Positions 36,849 through 47,124 of a stretch of 64,000 bases of DNA are shown here, piece by piece (positions within the stretch are counted from its first letter, which is position 1; each line of letters begins with the position of its first letter). Source of the stretch: an uncultured Litoreibacter sp. (lineage in GTDB: Bacteria > Pseudomonadota > Alphaproteobacteria > Rhodobacterales > Rhodobacteraceae); assembly GCA_947494645.1 (NCBI GenBank), contig CANLVO010000001.1, positions 1,488,001 to 1,552,000 of the forward strand, in the 5' to 3' direction. The notes below the pieces were generated by a model. The model saw only the letters and a program-made list of their open reading frames with translations, searched no databases and was not told the origin of the DNA. The translations under genes were made by a program, and so were the position numbers.

Positions 36849-37105
36849 AAAAACCTAAGACAGCCGCCGGGATCACCAGCGGCTGCGTTCGGAGCGTCTC
36901 TAACAAAGGTGATGCGCAGATGCGAGGCCAAATCGCACGCGTAAACGGGGTTTTTGCGCGCTTTGCCCAGTTCTTGCCGATCAGGCCGCACGAAGACGGT
37001 CTCGAAATGATCCAGACATCGCCTGCAATCGGGCACAGACCCGCCCGAATTGCGCCTCAATTGGCGGCAAACACTCAAGGAGTAACAATTGATCGGAGAA
37101 CGAGC

Positions 37106-37618
37106 ATGTCTGCCAACACGCTAGAAACTTCCGGTGGGGGAAACGAAACAACACCAACCGCGCGCACTGCCGGGCTGCTTGGTGGCTGTAATATCCTCAC
37201 CATCCAAGGCTACCGCCCTATCGAGGACCTTGTCCCGGGCAACCGGATCATCACACGGTCGGGTCTGCGGGTCTTGAGCGATATCACCACAGAAATCGAA
37301 GAGTTTGCCGCCATCAGCGTCAAATCCGGCAGCTTGGGCTTTGACCGCCCGGCCAGCGATATGAAAATTGCCCCTCAACAGGACGTCATGGTCCGCGACT
37401 GGCGTGCAGAGGTTCTGTTCGACGCCGACATGGCCATCGTCCCCGTAGAGCAGCTTTGCGACGGCACGTATATTTGCCGCGACGCGGAGCCGAAATCACA
37501 CTTGGTCTACCGCTTGGAATTTGACCAGCAAGAAGTGTTCTACGCAGACGGCGTCGAAATCGTCTCCGTCTTTGAGACCGCTGAAACTCCCGAGCTGGAT
37601 CTCGCAGACGCGGCCTAA
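37106..37618 (+). CDS. Small Hint-domain protein
   Basis: 170 residues from ATG 37106, after GGAGAACGAGC; the frame from 36782 runs over the tRNA and is rejected. Residues about 22-160 resemble the Hint (hedgehog/intein) fold: GLLGGCNILTIQGYRPIEDL, VPGNRIITRSG, and the later QDVMVRDWRAEVLFDADMAIV. Such proteins are numerous in Rhodobacteraceae. No attached effector or adhesin repeat is present, and I cannot tell whether it self-cleaves. Just after the stop, GGTCTAG and CTAGACC form a small hairpin over the nnrD stop. Confidence 0.8.
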   Translation: MSANTLETSGGGNETTPTARTAGLLGGCNILTIQGYRPIEDLVPGNRIITRSGLRVLSDITTEIEEFAAISVKSGSLGFDRPASDMKIAPQQDVMVRDWRAEVLFDADMAIVPVEQLCDGTYICRDAEPKSHLVYRLEFDQQEVFYADGVEIVSVFETAETPELDLADAA

Positions 37619-37640
37619 CATGTCTGCACAGGTCTAGGGC

Positions 37641-38480
37641 CTAGACCCCCAGATCGCGAAACACCTTCGGAAGCATGCCCGGCAGGTCGCTTGCGATCAA
37701 ACCGGGGCCTGCGGCCTGTGCGGCTTTGACATGCAGTACGGCCCCAAGCTCAGCGGCGTCTTTGGTGCACACCCCTCGCGCCAGAAGCCCCGCGATCAGA
37801 CCAGACAGCACGTCCCCCGCCCCCGCCGTCGCCAGCCAGGGGGCGGCTTGCGTCTCACGGCTGTCGATGGTGGCCACCTCGCCGCCACCCGGCGCGGCAA
37901 TGACAGTACGCGCGCCCTTAAGCAGCACAACACACCCCATCTGCGCCGCAGCACGGCCCACCGCGTCCGAGCCGTCCTGACCAGACATCTTGGGAAAGAG
38001 CCGTGCAAACTCGCCAGCATGAGGCGTCATAACGCACTGCGCATGAACAGCCCTCGCCAGCGCGTCATGTTGGGCAATCAGTGTCAAAGCATCTGCGTCC
38101 AGCACCAAAGGCCGCCCGCTGCGCAGCGCATGCATGACAAGATCGGCGCCATGCTGGTCCACGCGCAGCCCCGGCCCAATGCACAGGGCGTTGATCCGCG
38201 GGTCTGCGTTCAGCAAGGCCGCCAGCGCCGCGCCGGTCTCTATCTGGGTCAGCATAACCTCCGTGAGATGCGCCGCCAGTTCCGGCAAGGTGCGTTCGGT
38301 CGCCCCCATCGTCACCAACCCCGCGCCCACGCGCAGCGCCGCCACAGCCGCCAGCCGCGCCGCACCCGTTTGATAACGGGGGCCGGACAGAACCAGCAGA
38401 TGCCCGTGGTCGTACTTGTGTTGATGCGGATGCTTCCGCAGCAGGCCAATTTGCTTGGCAGTGAGCATGGGACCGGTCAC
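37641..38480 (-). CDS. nnrD: ADP-dependent NAD(P)H-hydrate dehydratase
   Basis: 279 residues from GTG 38480, which overlaps the nnrE stop (GTGA); ATG 38468 is an alternative. It repairs hydrated NADH and NADPH. The ribokinase-like fold shows HKYDHGHLLVLSG, GAARLAAVAALRVGAGL, and GAGDVLSGLIAGLLARG with the catalytic Asp. In most Rhodobacterales, as I recall, this domain is the C-terminal half of one bifunctional protein; here it is a separate frame. Confidence 0.9.
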   Translation of the reverse strand: MTGPMLTAKQIGLLRKHPHQHKYDHGHLLVLSGPRYQTGAARLAAVAALRVGAGLVTMGATERTLPELAAHLTEVMLTQIETGAALAALLNADPRINALCIGPGLRVDQHGADLVMHALRSGRPLVLDADALTLIAQHDALARAVHAQCVMTPHAGEFARLFPKMSGQDGSDAVGRAAAQMGCVVLLKGARTVIAAPGGGEVATIDSRETQAAPWLATAGAGDVLSGLIAGLLARGVCTKDAAELGAVLHVKAAQAAGPGLIASDLPGMLPKVFRDLGV

Positions 38481-39274
38481 AGGCCTATGTCCTTCACCAC
38501 TGTCTTTCCGCACAAGAATTCTGCGTTCCCGCGAAGGTGCCCGGGTTTCTTTCGATGAAACGTGACAGTCAGGTCTGCGTGGATTGCCAACAGATAAAGC
38601 GACGTTACCGGATCGCAGATCGCCGCTTCGCCTGTATCGCTGTTCATTCCGCTGGGCGTATCTACAGCAACACATCTCGGGGTAAGTATTGGGTGGGGAT
38701 CATCTCTCAAGAACTGATAGTGCTCTATTTCTTCTAGCAATGGTTGCAACGCTGTTGGCGGCCTGCTGAGACCCAACCCAAATAGCGCATCAATGATCAA
38801 AGACGTCCCACTTATGTCGTTCGTCTTGACCCAAAACTCTTCAATGTCCTCTTGCGTCAATTGGGGAAAGCCGAGCAATCCAATCGGGTTTGCGTCCGTC
38901 CACCTGTCATAGTTCGCTCTCGCATCTGCACCGAGCCGATCTTTGCCACCATAGAAGAGGAGTTCTACATCCCAATCCAACGCCTTAAACAGTCGGGCGA
39001 CAACAAACCCGTCGCCACCATTGTTGCCGGGACCACATAGGACGACGACTCGACGGGCTAACGCTATTTCCTCGAAGTCGTTCTCATTTACCCTGTCTCT
39101 CCACACTTGAATCGGAAGACAAGTTGCCAGCTCCGGCCATTCCTCAAAAATCGCGTCAACCACGCCTTGGCCGGCACGTTCCATCAGCTCCAGCCCTGTG
39201 ACCTTGCCGCTCTCAATCGCCGCCTGTTCCAAGGCGCGCATGTCGTCGGAGGTGATCGTCACAGGCTCTGTCAT
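38477..39274 (-). CDS. nnrE: NAD(P)H-hydrate epimerase
   Basis: 265 residues of the YjeF N-terminal Rossmann-like domain. It epimerises R-NAD(P)HX so nnrD can dehydrate it. Seen: ALEQAAIESGKVTGLELMER, the nucleotide-binding VVVLCGPGNNGGDGFVVARL, and the later IDALFGLGLSR and VAVDTPSGMNSDTG. The DNA is AT-richer than nnrD or glnB beside it, and the stop falls exactly at the usual domain boundary. Fission or replacement of the first half of a fused gene would explain both. Confidence 0.9.
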   Translation of the reverse strand: MTEPVTITSDDMRALEQAAIESGKVTGLELMERAGQGVVDAIFEEWPELATCLPIQVWRDRVNENDFEEIALARRVVVLCGPGNNGGDGFVVARLFKALDWDVELLFYGGKDRLGADARANYDRWTDANPIGLLGFPQLTQEDIEEFWVKTNDISGTSLIIDALFGLGLSRPPTALQPLLEEIEHYQFLRDDPHPILTPRCVAVDTPSGMNSDTGEAAICDPVTSLYLLAIHADLTVTFHRKKPGHLRGNAEFLCGKTVVKDIGL

Positions 39275-39311
39275 TCGCGCGCGATTCCATTTAGATGTAT
39301 TTACAAGCTAC

Positions 39312-39773
<462 letters not shown>

Positions 39774-39812
39774 ATCCACCCACATACCCAACAAGAAGAA
39801 GGAACCGGTCAC

Positions 39813-41219
39813 ATGAGCGCTAAAGAGATGCTGAAGACCATGAAGGACGAGGAAGTCGAATATGTCGACATCCGTTTCACAGACCCGCGCGGCAAGCTGC
39901 AGCACGTCACCGTTATGGCCGATCAGGTCGATGAAGACTTCCTCGAAGAGGGCTTCATGTTTGACGGCTCCTCCATCGCAGGTTGGAAATCCATCGACGA
40001 ATCCGACATGAAATTGATGCCGGACCCCTCTTCCGCCTATGTCGATCCCTTCTACGCCGAGAAAACGCTCTGCGTGCACTGCACCGTGGTCGAGCCCGAC
40101 ACAGGCGAAAGCTACGAGCGCGACCCACGCGGCACAGCCGAGCGCGCCGAGGCCTACCTGAAGTCCACCGGCATCGGCGATGTGTCCTACTTCGGGCCAG
40201 AAGCCGAGTTTTTCCTGTTCGACGACGTTCGCTTCTCCGTCGAGATGAACAAGGTTTCCTACGAGGTCGACGCGAATGACGCCTCCTGGAACACCGACGC
40301 CGAATACGAAATGGGCAACATGGGCCACCGTCCGGGCATCAAAGGCGGCTACTTCCCCGTCAACCCAACGGATGCCGCACAAGACCTGCGCTCCGAGATG
40401 CTCTCCACCATGAAGCGCATCGGCATGAAGGTCGACAAGCACCACCACGAAGTGGCGTCTTGCCAGCACGAGCTGGGCCTGATCTTCGGCTCGCTGACCC
40501 ATCAGGCCGACGAACTGCAGAAATACAAATACGTGATCCACAACGTGGCCCACGCCTACGGCAAATCCGCCACTTTCATGCCCAAGCCCATCGCGGGCGA
40601 CAACGGCACCGGCATGCACGTGAACATGTCGATCTTCAAAGATGGCAAGCCTTTGTTTGCAGGCGACAAATACGCCGACCTGTCTCAGGAAGCGCTGTAT
40701 TTCATCGGCGGCATCCTGAAGCACGCCAAGGCGCTGAACGCGATCACCAACCCATCGACCAACAGCTACAAACGCCTGATCCCAGGCTTTGAAGCGCCGG
40801 TTCTGCGCGCCTACTCCGCGCGCAACCGCTCGGGCTGCGTGCGTATCCCATGGGCCGAAAACCCCAAGGCAAAGCGCGTCGAGGCCCGCTTCCCCGACCC
40901 GGCGGCCAACCCGTATCTGTGCTTCGCGGCCCTGCTGATGGCTGGCCTCGACGGCATCAAGAACAGGATCGACCCGGGTGCGGCTTCCGACAAGGACCTC
41001 TACGACCTGCCCCCAGAAGAGCTGGCCGAAATCCCAACGGTCTGTGGCTCCCTGCGCGAAGCGCTGGAAGCTCTGGAAGCCGATCACGAGTTCCTCACTG
41101 CCGGCGACGTCTTCACCAAGTCGCAGCTGGAAGGCTACATGGAACTGAAATGGGAAGAGGTCTACGCCTACGAGCACACCCCTCACCCAATGGAATACAA
41201 GATGTATTACAGCTGCTAA
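39813..41219 (+). CDS. glnA: Glutamine synthetase, type I
   Basis: 468 residues, standard for GS-I. Seen: [43 protein letters not shown] with metal-binding Glu residues, the ATP-binding [14 protein letters not shown] region, and [10 protein letters not shown]. The adenylylation site is Tyr397 in DLYDLPPEE, so activity is probably controlled by GlnE and PII. It is closed by a terminator. Confidence 0.98.
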   Translation: MSAKEMLKTMKDEEVEYVDIRFTDPRGKLQHVTVMADQVDEDFLEEGFMFDGSSIAGWKSIDESDMKLMPDPSSAYVDPFYAEKTLCVHCTVVEPDTGESYERDPRGTAERAEAYLKSTGIGDVSYFGPEAEFFLFDDVRFSVEMNKVSYEVDANDASWNTDAEYEMGNMGHRPGIKGGYFPVNPTDAAQDLRSEMLSTMKRIGMKVDKHHHEVASCQHELGLIFGSLTHQADELQKYKYVIHNVAHAYGKSATFMPKPIAGDNGTGMHVNMSIFKDGKPLFAGDKYADLSQEALYFIGGILKHAKALNAITNPSTNSYKRLIPGFEAPVLRAYSARNRSGCVRIPWAENPKAKRVEARFPDPAANPYLCFAALLMAGLDGIKNRIDPGAASDKDLYDLPPEELAEIPTVCGSLREALEALEADHEFLTAGDVFTKSQLEGYMELKWEEVYAYEHTPHPMEYKMYYSC

Positions 41220-41240
41220 GCCAGCCCATATACCAACATC

Positions 41241-41268
41241 GAAAGGCGTCCCTCGGGGCGCCTTTCTT
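41241..41268 (+). terminator. Terminator after glnA
   Basis: GAAAGGCGTCCC pairs with GGGGCGCCTTTC around TC, ending TTTCTTG. Confidence 0.82.
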
Positions 41269-41300
41269 GTATCTGACGAGCGACGCCTCGCGTTACAAAG

Positions 41301-42308
41301 CTACCCCGCCTTCGGCACCGGAACAGGCACCGGCACTTCATCACCCTGCGCCGTAACCGCCACCTGCCCGTCCAAAGCAGCAACCTCCGGCCCAGCCAAG
41401 CCCTCCGCCGTCAAATCGGTATCCTGAAACGCCACCTGAGCAGGCCCCGGCGGGCCATCTGCAACCCGGCCACCCTGCATCTGCGTGATCCGTACCGCCC
41501 GCGCGCCATGCAAACGGCCCAATCGCGCGGACGCAAACTGCGCGCCGGTGCAATCGCGCAGGGCAACATCTGATATCGCACTTGCAGGCAAAGGCAGCAC
41601 GCTGCCCTGCGTCAGCCGCGCCAGTGCCAAAGCACTGACCTCGACCCCGTCCACCTGCGCCATCAGATCCACTTTGCAACGGTCCAAGACGGCCTTCATC
41701 GCGCCAGAGGCAGGCTTTGCCGGAGCCACAACAGGCCGCGCCACCTCTGCCGGAAGCCAGATCGTGCAAACCCCGGTCTTGATCCCCGGCCCCAGATCAA
41801 TCTGCGCCCGCAACACGTCAAAGCGCCCCTCTCCCAAAGCCAGCCGCAAAGCCGCGCGGTCTTGTTGTGGGCCCAACGTCGTAAGGCCCGACACCCCCGC
41901 TGGCCCCGCGTTCAATGCCTCTAACGAGGCCCGCACAAACACTTCGCTCAATCCCGCATCGATGGCCGTTATAGGCCGGTTCAACCGCGCCATGCCCATC
42001 ACTTTTCCCAGCATTTGCAGCTCGATCAGCGCGTCGATCAATGCGCCGTCTATGGTGAACAAGCCGCGTCCGTCCCGCCCCGTATCAAGCAAGAACGGCA
42101 AGGTCACTGGCGCCATCGCGTCCAGCGCGTCCGAGGCAGCCATCTGGGTCCCGCCCACATCCGCCAAAGCCACATCCACATCGAAAGAGGTCTTGAACAG
42201 GTCCCGCATCAGGCGGTCGGCCTCTGTCGCCCACCAAGCCAGCGACACGCCTTGCGCCACCCTGCGCGGGCGCAACTTCTTGCGGAGAATGTCGCCTGTG
42301 CTGCTCAC
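41301..42308 (-). CDS. Orphan FliM/FliN-family (SPOA) C-ring-like protein
   Basis: About 335 residues from GTG 42308; the ATG at 42398 lies before a poorly coding stretch that overlaps the kinase end. Residues about 30-190 resemble the FliM middle domain (LIDALIELQMLGKVMGM). Residues about 205-290 are an SPOA domain (LDRCKVDLMAQVDGVEVSAL ... LPASAISDVALRDC). The CheY-binding N-terminal EIDALL peptide of FliM is absent. A Pro/Val-rich tail (VPVPVPVPK) ends it. No flagellar gene is nearby. It may be the FliM of a flagellum encoded elsewhere, or serve the adjacent kinase. Confidence 0.75.
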   Translation of the reverse strand: MSSTGDILRKKLRPRRVAQGVSLAWWATEADRLMRDLFKTSFDVDVALADVGGTQMAASDALDAMAPVTLPFLLDTGRDGRGLFTIDGALIDALIELQMLGKVMGMARLNRPITAIDAGLSEVFVRASLEALNAGPAGVSGLTTLGPQQDRAALRLALGEGRFDVLRAQIDLGPGIKTGVCTIWLPAEVARPVVAPAKPASGAMKAVLDRCKVDLMAQVDGVEVSALALARLTQGSVLPLPASAISDVALRDCTGAQFASARLGRLHGARAVRITQMQGGRVADGPPGPAQVAFQDTDLTAEGLAGPEVAALDGQVAVTAQGDEVPVPVPVPKAG

Positions 42309-42387
42309 AACTTGGTCCGGGCCTGCAAATAGAAGGCTTACCCTCGCGCAAGAACCTTTAGAAACCGTTATGCCGGGCCAAACACGG

Positions 42388-45039
42388 CTAAACCGCAACC
42401 ATCTCCGGCTCCAGCGGCAGGCTCACCCGAAACGCGGCTCCACCTTGCCCCGGAACATAGTGAACCGTGCCGCCCAGCCGGGCCATGACTTCGCGGCAAA
42501 TCGCCAGGCCAAGCCCTGCGCTTCCGGCTGAACTATGGTCGCTAAGCCTCGAGAATTTCTCGAAAATCAGGCTCTCCTGGTCGCGCGGAATCCCTGACCC
42601 GTTATCCACAAAATCGATATCCACCTGATCGCCGCTGCGCCGCACCGAAATCACCAGTTCGGGCGTCTCGGCATCACAATACTTCTGAGCATTCGAGATA
42701 AGATTGATGAAAACCTGGCTCAATCGGTCGCTATCGGTGCGCAGCATCACCCCTTCGCCCCCCGGAGCCCGCGTAACCGCAAGCCCCCCAACCCCAGCCG
42801 AGGACACTGCACGCTCTAGCAAAGCATCGAGCGCGGTCACTTGCGCGTTCAGCACCACTTGCCCGCTTTCCAGAAAGCTCAGATCCAGCAAATCATCCAG
42901 CAGCCGCGTCAGTCGAATACTCTCATCATGGATAATGTTGGAATACCGCACCCGGTCCGCAGCCTTCATGCCGCCTTCCATCAGAAACTCGGAAAACGAC
43001 CGAATTGACGTCATCGGCGTGCGCAATTCATGGCTGATCTGGCTTAGGAAGTCATCCTTTTGCACCGACAGCGCCGTCAGCTTTTCATTGGCGTCGCGCA
43101 ATTGCCGGGCGGTTTGCTCAAGCTCTTTCGATTTGGCCTCCAGCTGGCTGGAATATTCCAGCATCTGCGCAGATTCGTCCGCCACCGCCAGCAAATCCTG
43201 CACCGATACCGACGCGTTGCCGTCAATCTGGCGCACCATCGCATGTGCCGTCGCCGCCCCGACAGAGCCCGCCAGTTCTCGTTCCAACAAAGCCACGAAT
43301 TCCGGCGACGGGTCCGGCAAATACCCGGTCTTACCCTGCTCTGCCGCCGCACCCTGAAACAGCGCCTGCGCTTCGCGCGCGCCCAGCAGGCGCTGTGCCA
43401 TCACCAGCAAGTCCTCTGTCTCTGCTACCCCGCCCACATAGCCCGCGCCACCGCCGCCGCGCTCAAACACATGCACGAAAGCCGCACTTTGCAGCCGCTC
43501 GATGGGGCTCGGGAAGGTAACAAGCGAGACCGCCAAAAACGCCACGCTATTGAGCGCAATTGACCAGAAGATTGAATGCACCAGCGGGTCCACACCCGTC
43601 ATGCCAAACAACGCCTGCGGGCGCAGCCACGCCAGCCCCAACGGACCTGCTTCCATGATCGTTGCAGGCAACAGCCCGATGGCAGGCACAAACAGCGTAT
43701 ACCCCCAGACGGCAAAGCCCACGATCAGCCCCGCCAGCGCACCGCGCCGCGTGGCCCCCCGCCAGTAAAGCCCGCCCAGCAAGGCCGGCATGATCTGCGC
43801 AACGCCAGCAAAACTCACCAGCCCGATAGAGGCCAGCGCCGCCGTCCCACCCGTCACCCGGAAATAGGCGTATCCCAGCGCTAGAACCGCCCCGATGGAC
43901 AGCCGTCGCGACAAGATCATCACGCCGCGCACGTCCCCTGACACAGTAGCGCGTGGCCCCTGCAGGCTCAGCCACAGCGGCAGCACAATATGGTTCGACA
44001 CCATGGTCGACAGCGCAATCGCCGCGACAATCACCATCGACGTGGCCGAGGAGAACCCGCCCAAAAACGCCAGCATCGCCAGCATCTCCTGATCCAGCGC
44101 CAAAGGCAGCGTCACCACGAAAAGGTCCGGGTTCGCGCCCTCTGGCAGCACCGCCAGCCCGACGGCGGCAATCGGCAACACGAAAAGGCTGATCAGCAGC
44201 AGGTAAAGCGGAAACGCCCAGCTGGCGACGGTCAGGTGCCGCTCGTCCTCGTTCTCCACGACCATCACCTGAAACATCCGCGGCAGGCAGATCACTGCCG
44301 CAGCGCTCAGGAAAGTCATGCCCACCCAGCGCCCGGCATCAGGTTGCCATTCGGCCACCGGGCTGGATTCGATAATTTGCAACGTGTCCGACAACCCGCC
44401 CGAGACGCCCCAAACCACGAACATGCCCACCGCCAGCAACGCCACCAGCTTGACCACCGCCTCCACCGCGATGGCAGTGACCACCCCGTGATGGCGTTCA
44501 TTGGCATCCAGGTTTCGGGTCCCGAACAGGATGGTAAACAACGCCAGCCCGGCGGCGACCCACAAAGCAGTGGCGTTCACGTCCCCCCCTTCGGGCGCAA
44601 AGGCCGCAAAGCTCAGCGCCACCGATTGCAACTGCAGCGCGATATAGGGCGTGGTGCCCATCACCGCCAGTGAGGTCACCAAGACCGCCAGCCCCGTGGA
44701 TTTCCCGAACCGTGACGAGATCAAATCCGCAATCGACGTGATCCGCTCCGCCCGGCCAATCCGGACCAGTTTGCGCAGCAGCACCCAGAAGGCAAAGAAC
44801 ACCAGCGTCGGGCCCAGATAAATCGTCAGGTACTCCAACCCCGACCGCGCCGCGTTGCCCACCGCACCGTAAAAGGTCCACGCGGTGCAGTAGACGCTCA
44901 GCGACAACGTATAGGTCAGCGGCGAGCGCAGCCATTTGTTGCCGCCCCGCCGGGCGCTGCGGTCGGCGTAAAACGCGATCACGAACAACGCCACCACATA
45001 GGCCACGGCCACCGTGACAAGGATGTTGAACGTCACCAT
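42388..45039 (-). CDS. CrbS-like sodium:solute symporter-sensor histidine kinase
   Basis: 883 residues. Residues 1-510 are an SLC5/PutP-type transporter with about 13 membrane helices (SPLTYTLSLSVYCTAWTFYG, RFGKSTGLAVLVTSLAVMG). A linker of about 60 residues and a coiled coil (about 610-655) lead to a HisKA domain with His670 in ISHELRTPMTSIRSF and a HATPase_c domain with NLISNAQKY, DNGSGIPRD and SAGLGLAICRE. CrbS is known to control acs in other proteobacteria. Here a receiver, an ScfR regulator and acsA are neighbours. It overlaps the upstream small gene by one base (TGATG). Confidence 0.93.
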   Translation of the reverse strand: MVTFNILVTVAVAYVVALFVIAFYADRSARRGGNKWLRSPLTYTLSLSVYCTAWTFYGAVGNAARSGLEYLTIYLGPTLVFFAFWVLLRKLVRIGRAERITSIADLISSRFGKSTGLAVLVTSLAVMGTTPYIALQLQSVALSFAAFAPEGGDVNATALWVAAGLALFTILFGTRNLDANERHHGVVTAIAVEAVVKLVALLAVGMFVVWGVSGGLSDTLQIIESSPVAEWQPDAGRWVGMTFLSAAAVICLPRMFQVMVVENEDERHLTVASWAFPLYLLLISLFVLPIAAVGLAVLPEGANPDLFVVTLPLALDQEMLAMLAFLGGFSSATSMVIVAAIALSTMVSNHIVLPLWLSLQGPRATVSGDVRGVMILSRRLSIGAVLALGYAYFRVTGGTAALASIGLVSFAGVAQIMPALLGGLYWRGATRRGALAGLIVGFAVWGYTLFVPAIGLLPATIMEAGPLGLAWLRPQALFGMTGVDPLVHSIFWSIALNSVAFLAVSLVTFPSPIERLQSAAFVHVFERGGGGAGYVGGVAETEDLLVMAQRLLGAREAQALFQGAAAEQGKTGYLPDPSPEFVALLERELAGSVGAATAHAMVRQIDGNASVSVQDLLAVADESAQMLEYSSQLEAKSKELEQTARQLRDANEKLTALSVQKDDFLSQISHELRTPMTSIRSFSEFLMEGGMKAADRVRYSNIIHDESIRLTRLLDDLLDLSFLESGQVVLNAQVTALDALLERAVSSAGVGGLAVTRAPGGEGVMLRTDSDRLSQVFINLISNAQKYCDAETPELVISVRRSGDQVDIDFVDNGSGIPRDQESLIFEKFSRLSDHSSAGSAGLGLAICREVMARLGGTVHYVPGQGGAAFRVSLPLEPEMVAV

Positions 45040-45320
45040 CAGTCGTCAGGCTCGGCAGGCAGGTTGCGCACCAAAACGGCGCACAGCATGATCAGGACAA
45101 TCCACATGAAGAAGAAATACACCAGCCGCAAAGCGGTCGAGCCCGTCTCCCCGCCCAGGATCAACGCGGGCAGCAGGAACAGGCACGCGCCCAGCACGGG
45201 CAACAACTTGATGGCGTCGATCAACCGGCGGCGGCGGTAGACGCTGCGCTCCAGAAACGTTGTCCGTCCGGGCTTGTGCTCCGCCTTGGGGCCAACCTCT
45301 TTGTCGTCGCCCTCGCTCAT
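45039..45320 (-). CDS. Small two-TM membrane protein between receiver and CrbS-like kinase
   Basis: 93 residues. After a charged, basic N-terminus (KPGRTTFLERSVYRRRRLID) come two membrane helices at about 37-56 (AIKLLPVLGACLFLLPALIL) and 64-86 (LRLVYFFFMWIVLIMLCAVL). It overlaps the receiver stop (ATGA) and the kinase start (TGATG), so all three are translated in sequence. SLC5 transporters often need a small DUF4212-type partner; this protein sits in that place but I do not see the family signature. Confidence 0.8.
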   Translation of the reverse strand: MSEGDDKEVGPKAEHKPGRTTFLERSVYRRRRLIDAIKLLPVLGACLFLLPALILGGETGSTALRLVYFFFMWIVLIMLCAVLVRNLPAEPDD

Positions 45321-45706
45321 GGGTCCGCCGGAGGCGCACGCCCTTCCGCCAGATCCCGCACCGTTTGCAGCATCTGCGCGTTAGAGAACGGCTTGGTCAT
45401 GAAACAACTCACCCCGTAGCTATGGGCCAGTTCCCGGTCTTTCGTCTGCCCCCGCGCGGTCAGCATCAGCACCGGCAGGTCGGGCCGGGCGGCCCCTTGG
45501 CGCAGCTCTTTCAAGATGTCGAACCCGCTGCGCCCCGGCAGCATCACGTCCAGCACCACCACATCCGGCGACGCGGCGGCCACGGCCTCCACTGCGCCCT
45601 CACCCTCGGTGTGCAGGCGCACGGTCCAGCCGTCGCGCTCCAGCAAAAAGCTGATCGCCTCTATGATGTTCGGCTCATCTTCAATCAGCAAGACAGAACG
45701 TCCCAA
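45317..45706 (-). CDS. Stand-alone response regulator receiver
   Basis: 129 residues from TTG 45706, chosen because GGAGGG lies six bases upstream and the product then starts LGRSVLLIEDEPN; the ATG at 45730 has no such site. The phospho-acceptor is Asp53 in VVLDVMLPG, with acidic residues IEDE at the N-terminus, Thr in MLTARGQT and Lys in FMTKPFS. There is no output domain, so it must act through partners. It is the likely acceptor of the adjacent kinase. Confidence 0.88.
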   Translation of the reverse strand: MGRSVLLIEDEPNIIEAISFLLERDGWTVRLHTEGEGAVEAVAAASPDVVVLDVMLPGRSGFDILKELRQGAARPDLPVLMLTARGQTKDRELAHSYGVSCFMTKPFSNAQMLQTVRDLAEGRAPPADP

Positions 45707-45751
45707 ATGCCACCCTCCCCAAACTGGCAATCTGCCGGACTGCAGTAAGGC

Positions 45752-47047
45752 CTACAATTCCGGCGCTGTCAAAACCTCGCCGCTCAAACTTGACGGCTCT
45801 CTGCGGGCCGCGCAGGCCTGACGCGGGCAAACCCGGCAGGTGGCACCGATCTCCAGCGCATCCTCCGTGCTGCCCTCTGCGGCCACCATCGCCATCGTGG
45901 CCTGCACGATCAGCGGCGCGTCAAAGCTTGCAGGCCCCACACGCTCGGCCACCGCATAGACCTCAAACACCCCGCCGTCGCTGGTCTGCACACGCTGCTT
46001 TATGGGCATATCAGGTTGGCGCAACGCGCCAAAGACCGGCCAAAGCGGGCACGCCGCCCCAAAGCGCGGCAAGGCAAACCCGGTGCACGGCTTGGCCAAC
46101 AGCACCGCGCCTGCGGCATCACAACTGACCAATCCAAATTCCGGCAGCCCCACCTGACGCGGCATCGCCGCAAGACGGCGCAAGACCCGGGCCAACCCGG
46201 CCCCGGTCAGCGCCGCCAATCGGGCCGGGTCAAACCCGCACCCCTCCCCAGCCTCAATAAACCCCGGCATCGGCAACAGCGCGGCGTCCTGCGCGTAGCG
46301 CTCCAGCACGCCGCGCCCCAGATCGCGCGCGCCGCTGTCGCCCAGCGTGTCCAGCAGCGCGTCGATGGCCTCGGCGCCGCGCTCTTCAATCTCAGCAATA
46401 TGAAATCCCCGCGCAGCCAGCATCCGGCCCACGGCCTCCAGCGGGTCCGATCCGCTGGTCCCGTCGCTCATCAGCCGGTCAAAGTGATGCGCCATCGCGC
46501 CCGAGCTCTCCGCCAGCCTGCGGCTTTCCGTGTCGATATTGCTGTGAAACCGCGCCCGCCAATCCGCATCAATATCGGGGTTGTCTACCAGAATAGACGA
46601 GGTCGAGCGGATCGCGGCCACCGCCGCCAGCACGTCATGCATCCGGTCCGACAGCACCGGATCATGGGTCAGCCGGTCGTTTTGGCGTTGCAAACGCTGC
46701 TCTAACGCTTCGATCCGGCGGGCTTGTTCCGCCAGTTGCTCGGCCCATCCGGGGAACCGTCCGACCAGATCTTCGACCCGCGCGACCTCCGCAGGGCCGT
46801 CTGTCATGGCCCGCAAATCATCCAGCAATACGGCATCCGCCCCCTCGCTCAAAACCTGCGGCGAGACGTCTAGGGTCGCGGCCAGATCGTTCAAGACTTT
46901 GCCGCCGATCCGCCGCCGGTTGTGCTCGATCAAGTTCAGATAGCTGGCGGAAATGCCTGCATCCCGCGCCACGTCCGCTTGTTTCAGTCCAAGGGCAAGA
47001 CGGCGTTCGCGGATCCGCGATCCGGTCAAACTGCGTGGTTTCACCAT
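45752..47047 (-). CDS. Short-chain fatty acyl-CoA regulator (ScfR), XRE-type
   Basis: 431 residues. Residues about 9-62 form an XRE helix-turn-helix (IRERRLALGLKQADVARDAG ... YLNLIEHNRRRIGG). Residues about 150-430 are the ScfR C-terminal region, ending with a Cys-rich ATCRVCPRQACAARR typical of RamB/PccR-type regulators of acetate and propionate use. It is divergent from the ABC importer and upstream of the receiver. It most likely controls one or both flanking operons. Confidence 0.9.
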   Translation of the reverse strand: MVKPRSLTGSRIRERRLALGLKQADVARDAGISASYLNLIEHNRRRIGGKVLNDLAATLDVSPQVLSEGADAVLLDDLRAMTDGPAEVARVEDLVGRFPGWAEQLAEQARRIEALEQRLQRQNDRLTHDPVLSDRMHDVLAAVAAIRSTSSILVDNPDIDADWRARFHSNIDTESRRLAESSGAMAHHFDRLMSDGTSGSDPLEAVGRMLAARGFHIAEIEERGAEAIDALLDTLGDSGARDLGRGVLERYAQDAALLPMPGFIEAGEGCGFDPARLAALTGAGLARVLRRLAAMPRQVGLPEFGLVSCDAAGAVLLAKPCTGFALPRFGAACPLWPVFGALRQPDMPIKQRVQTSDGGVFEVYAVAERVGPASFDAPLIVQATMAMVAAEGSTEDALEIGATCRVCPRQACAARREPSSLSGEVLTAPEL

Positions 47048-47124
47048 GATTTCACTCTGATTTTACTGCCATTTTTCGCGCACCCTGTAGCCCGCCCCCC
47101 GCGCATTGCTGCGCCGCCTTGACA

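Noticed and set aside
36782-37105. Upstream extension of the Hint-domain frame
   Set aside because: It overlaps tRNA-Leu and has no recognisable protein features; ATG 37106 has a proper ribosome-binding site.
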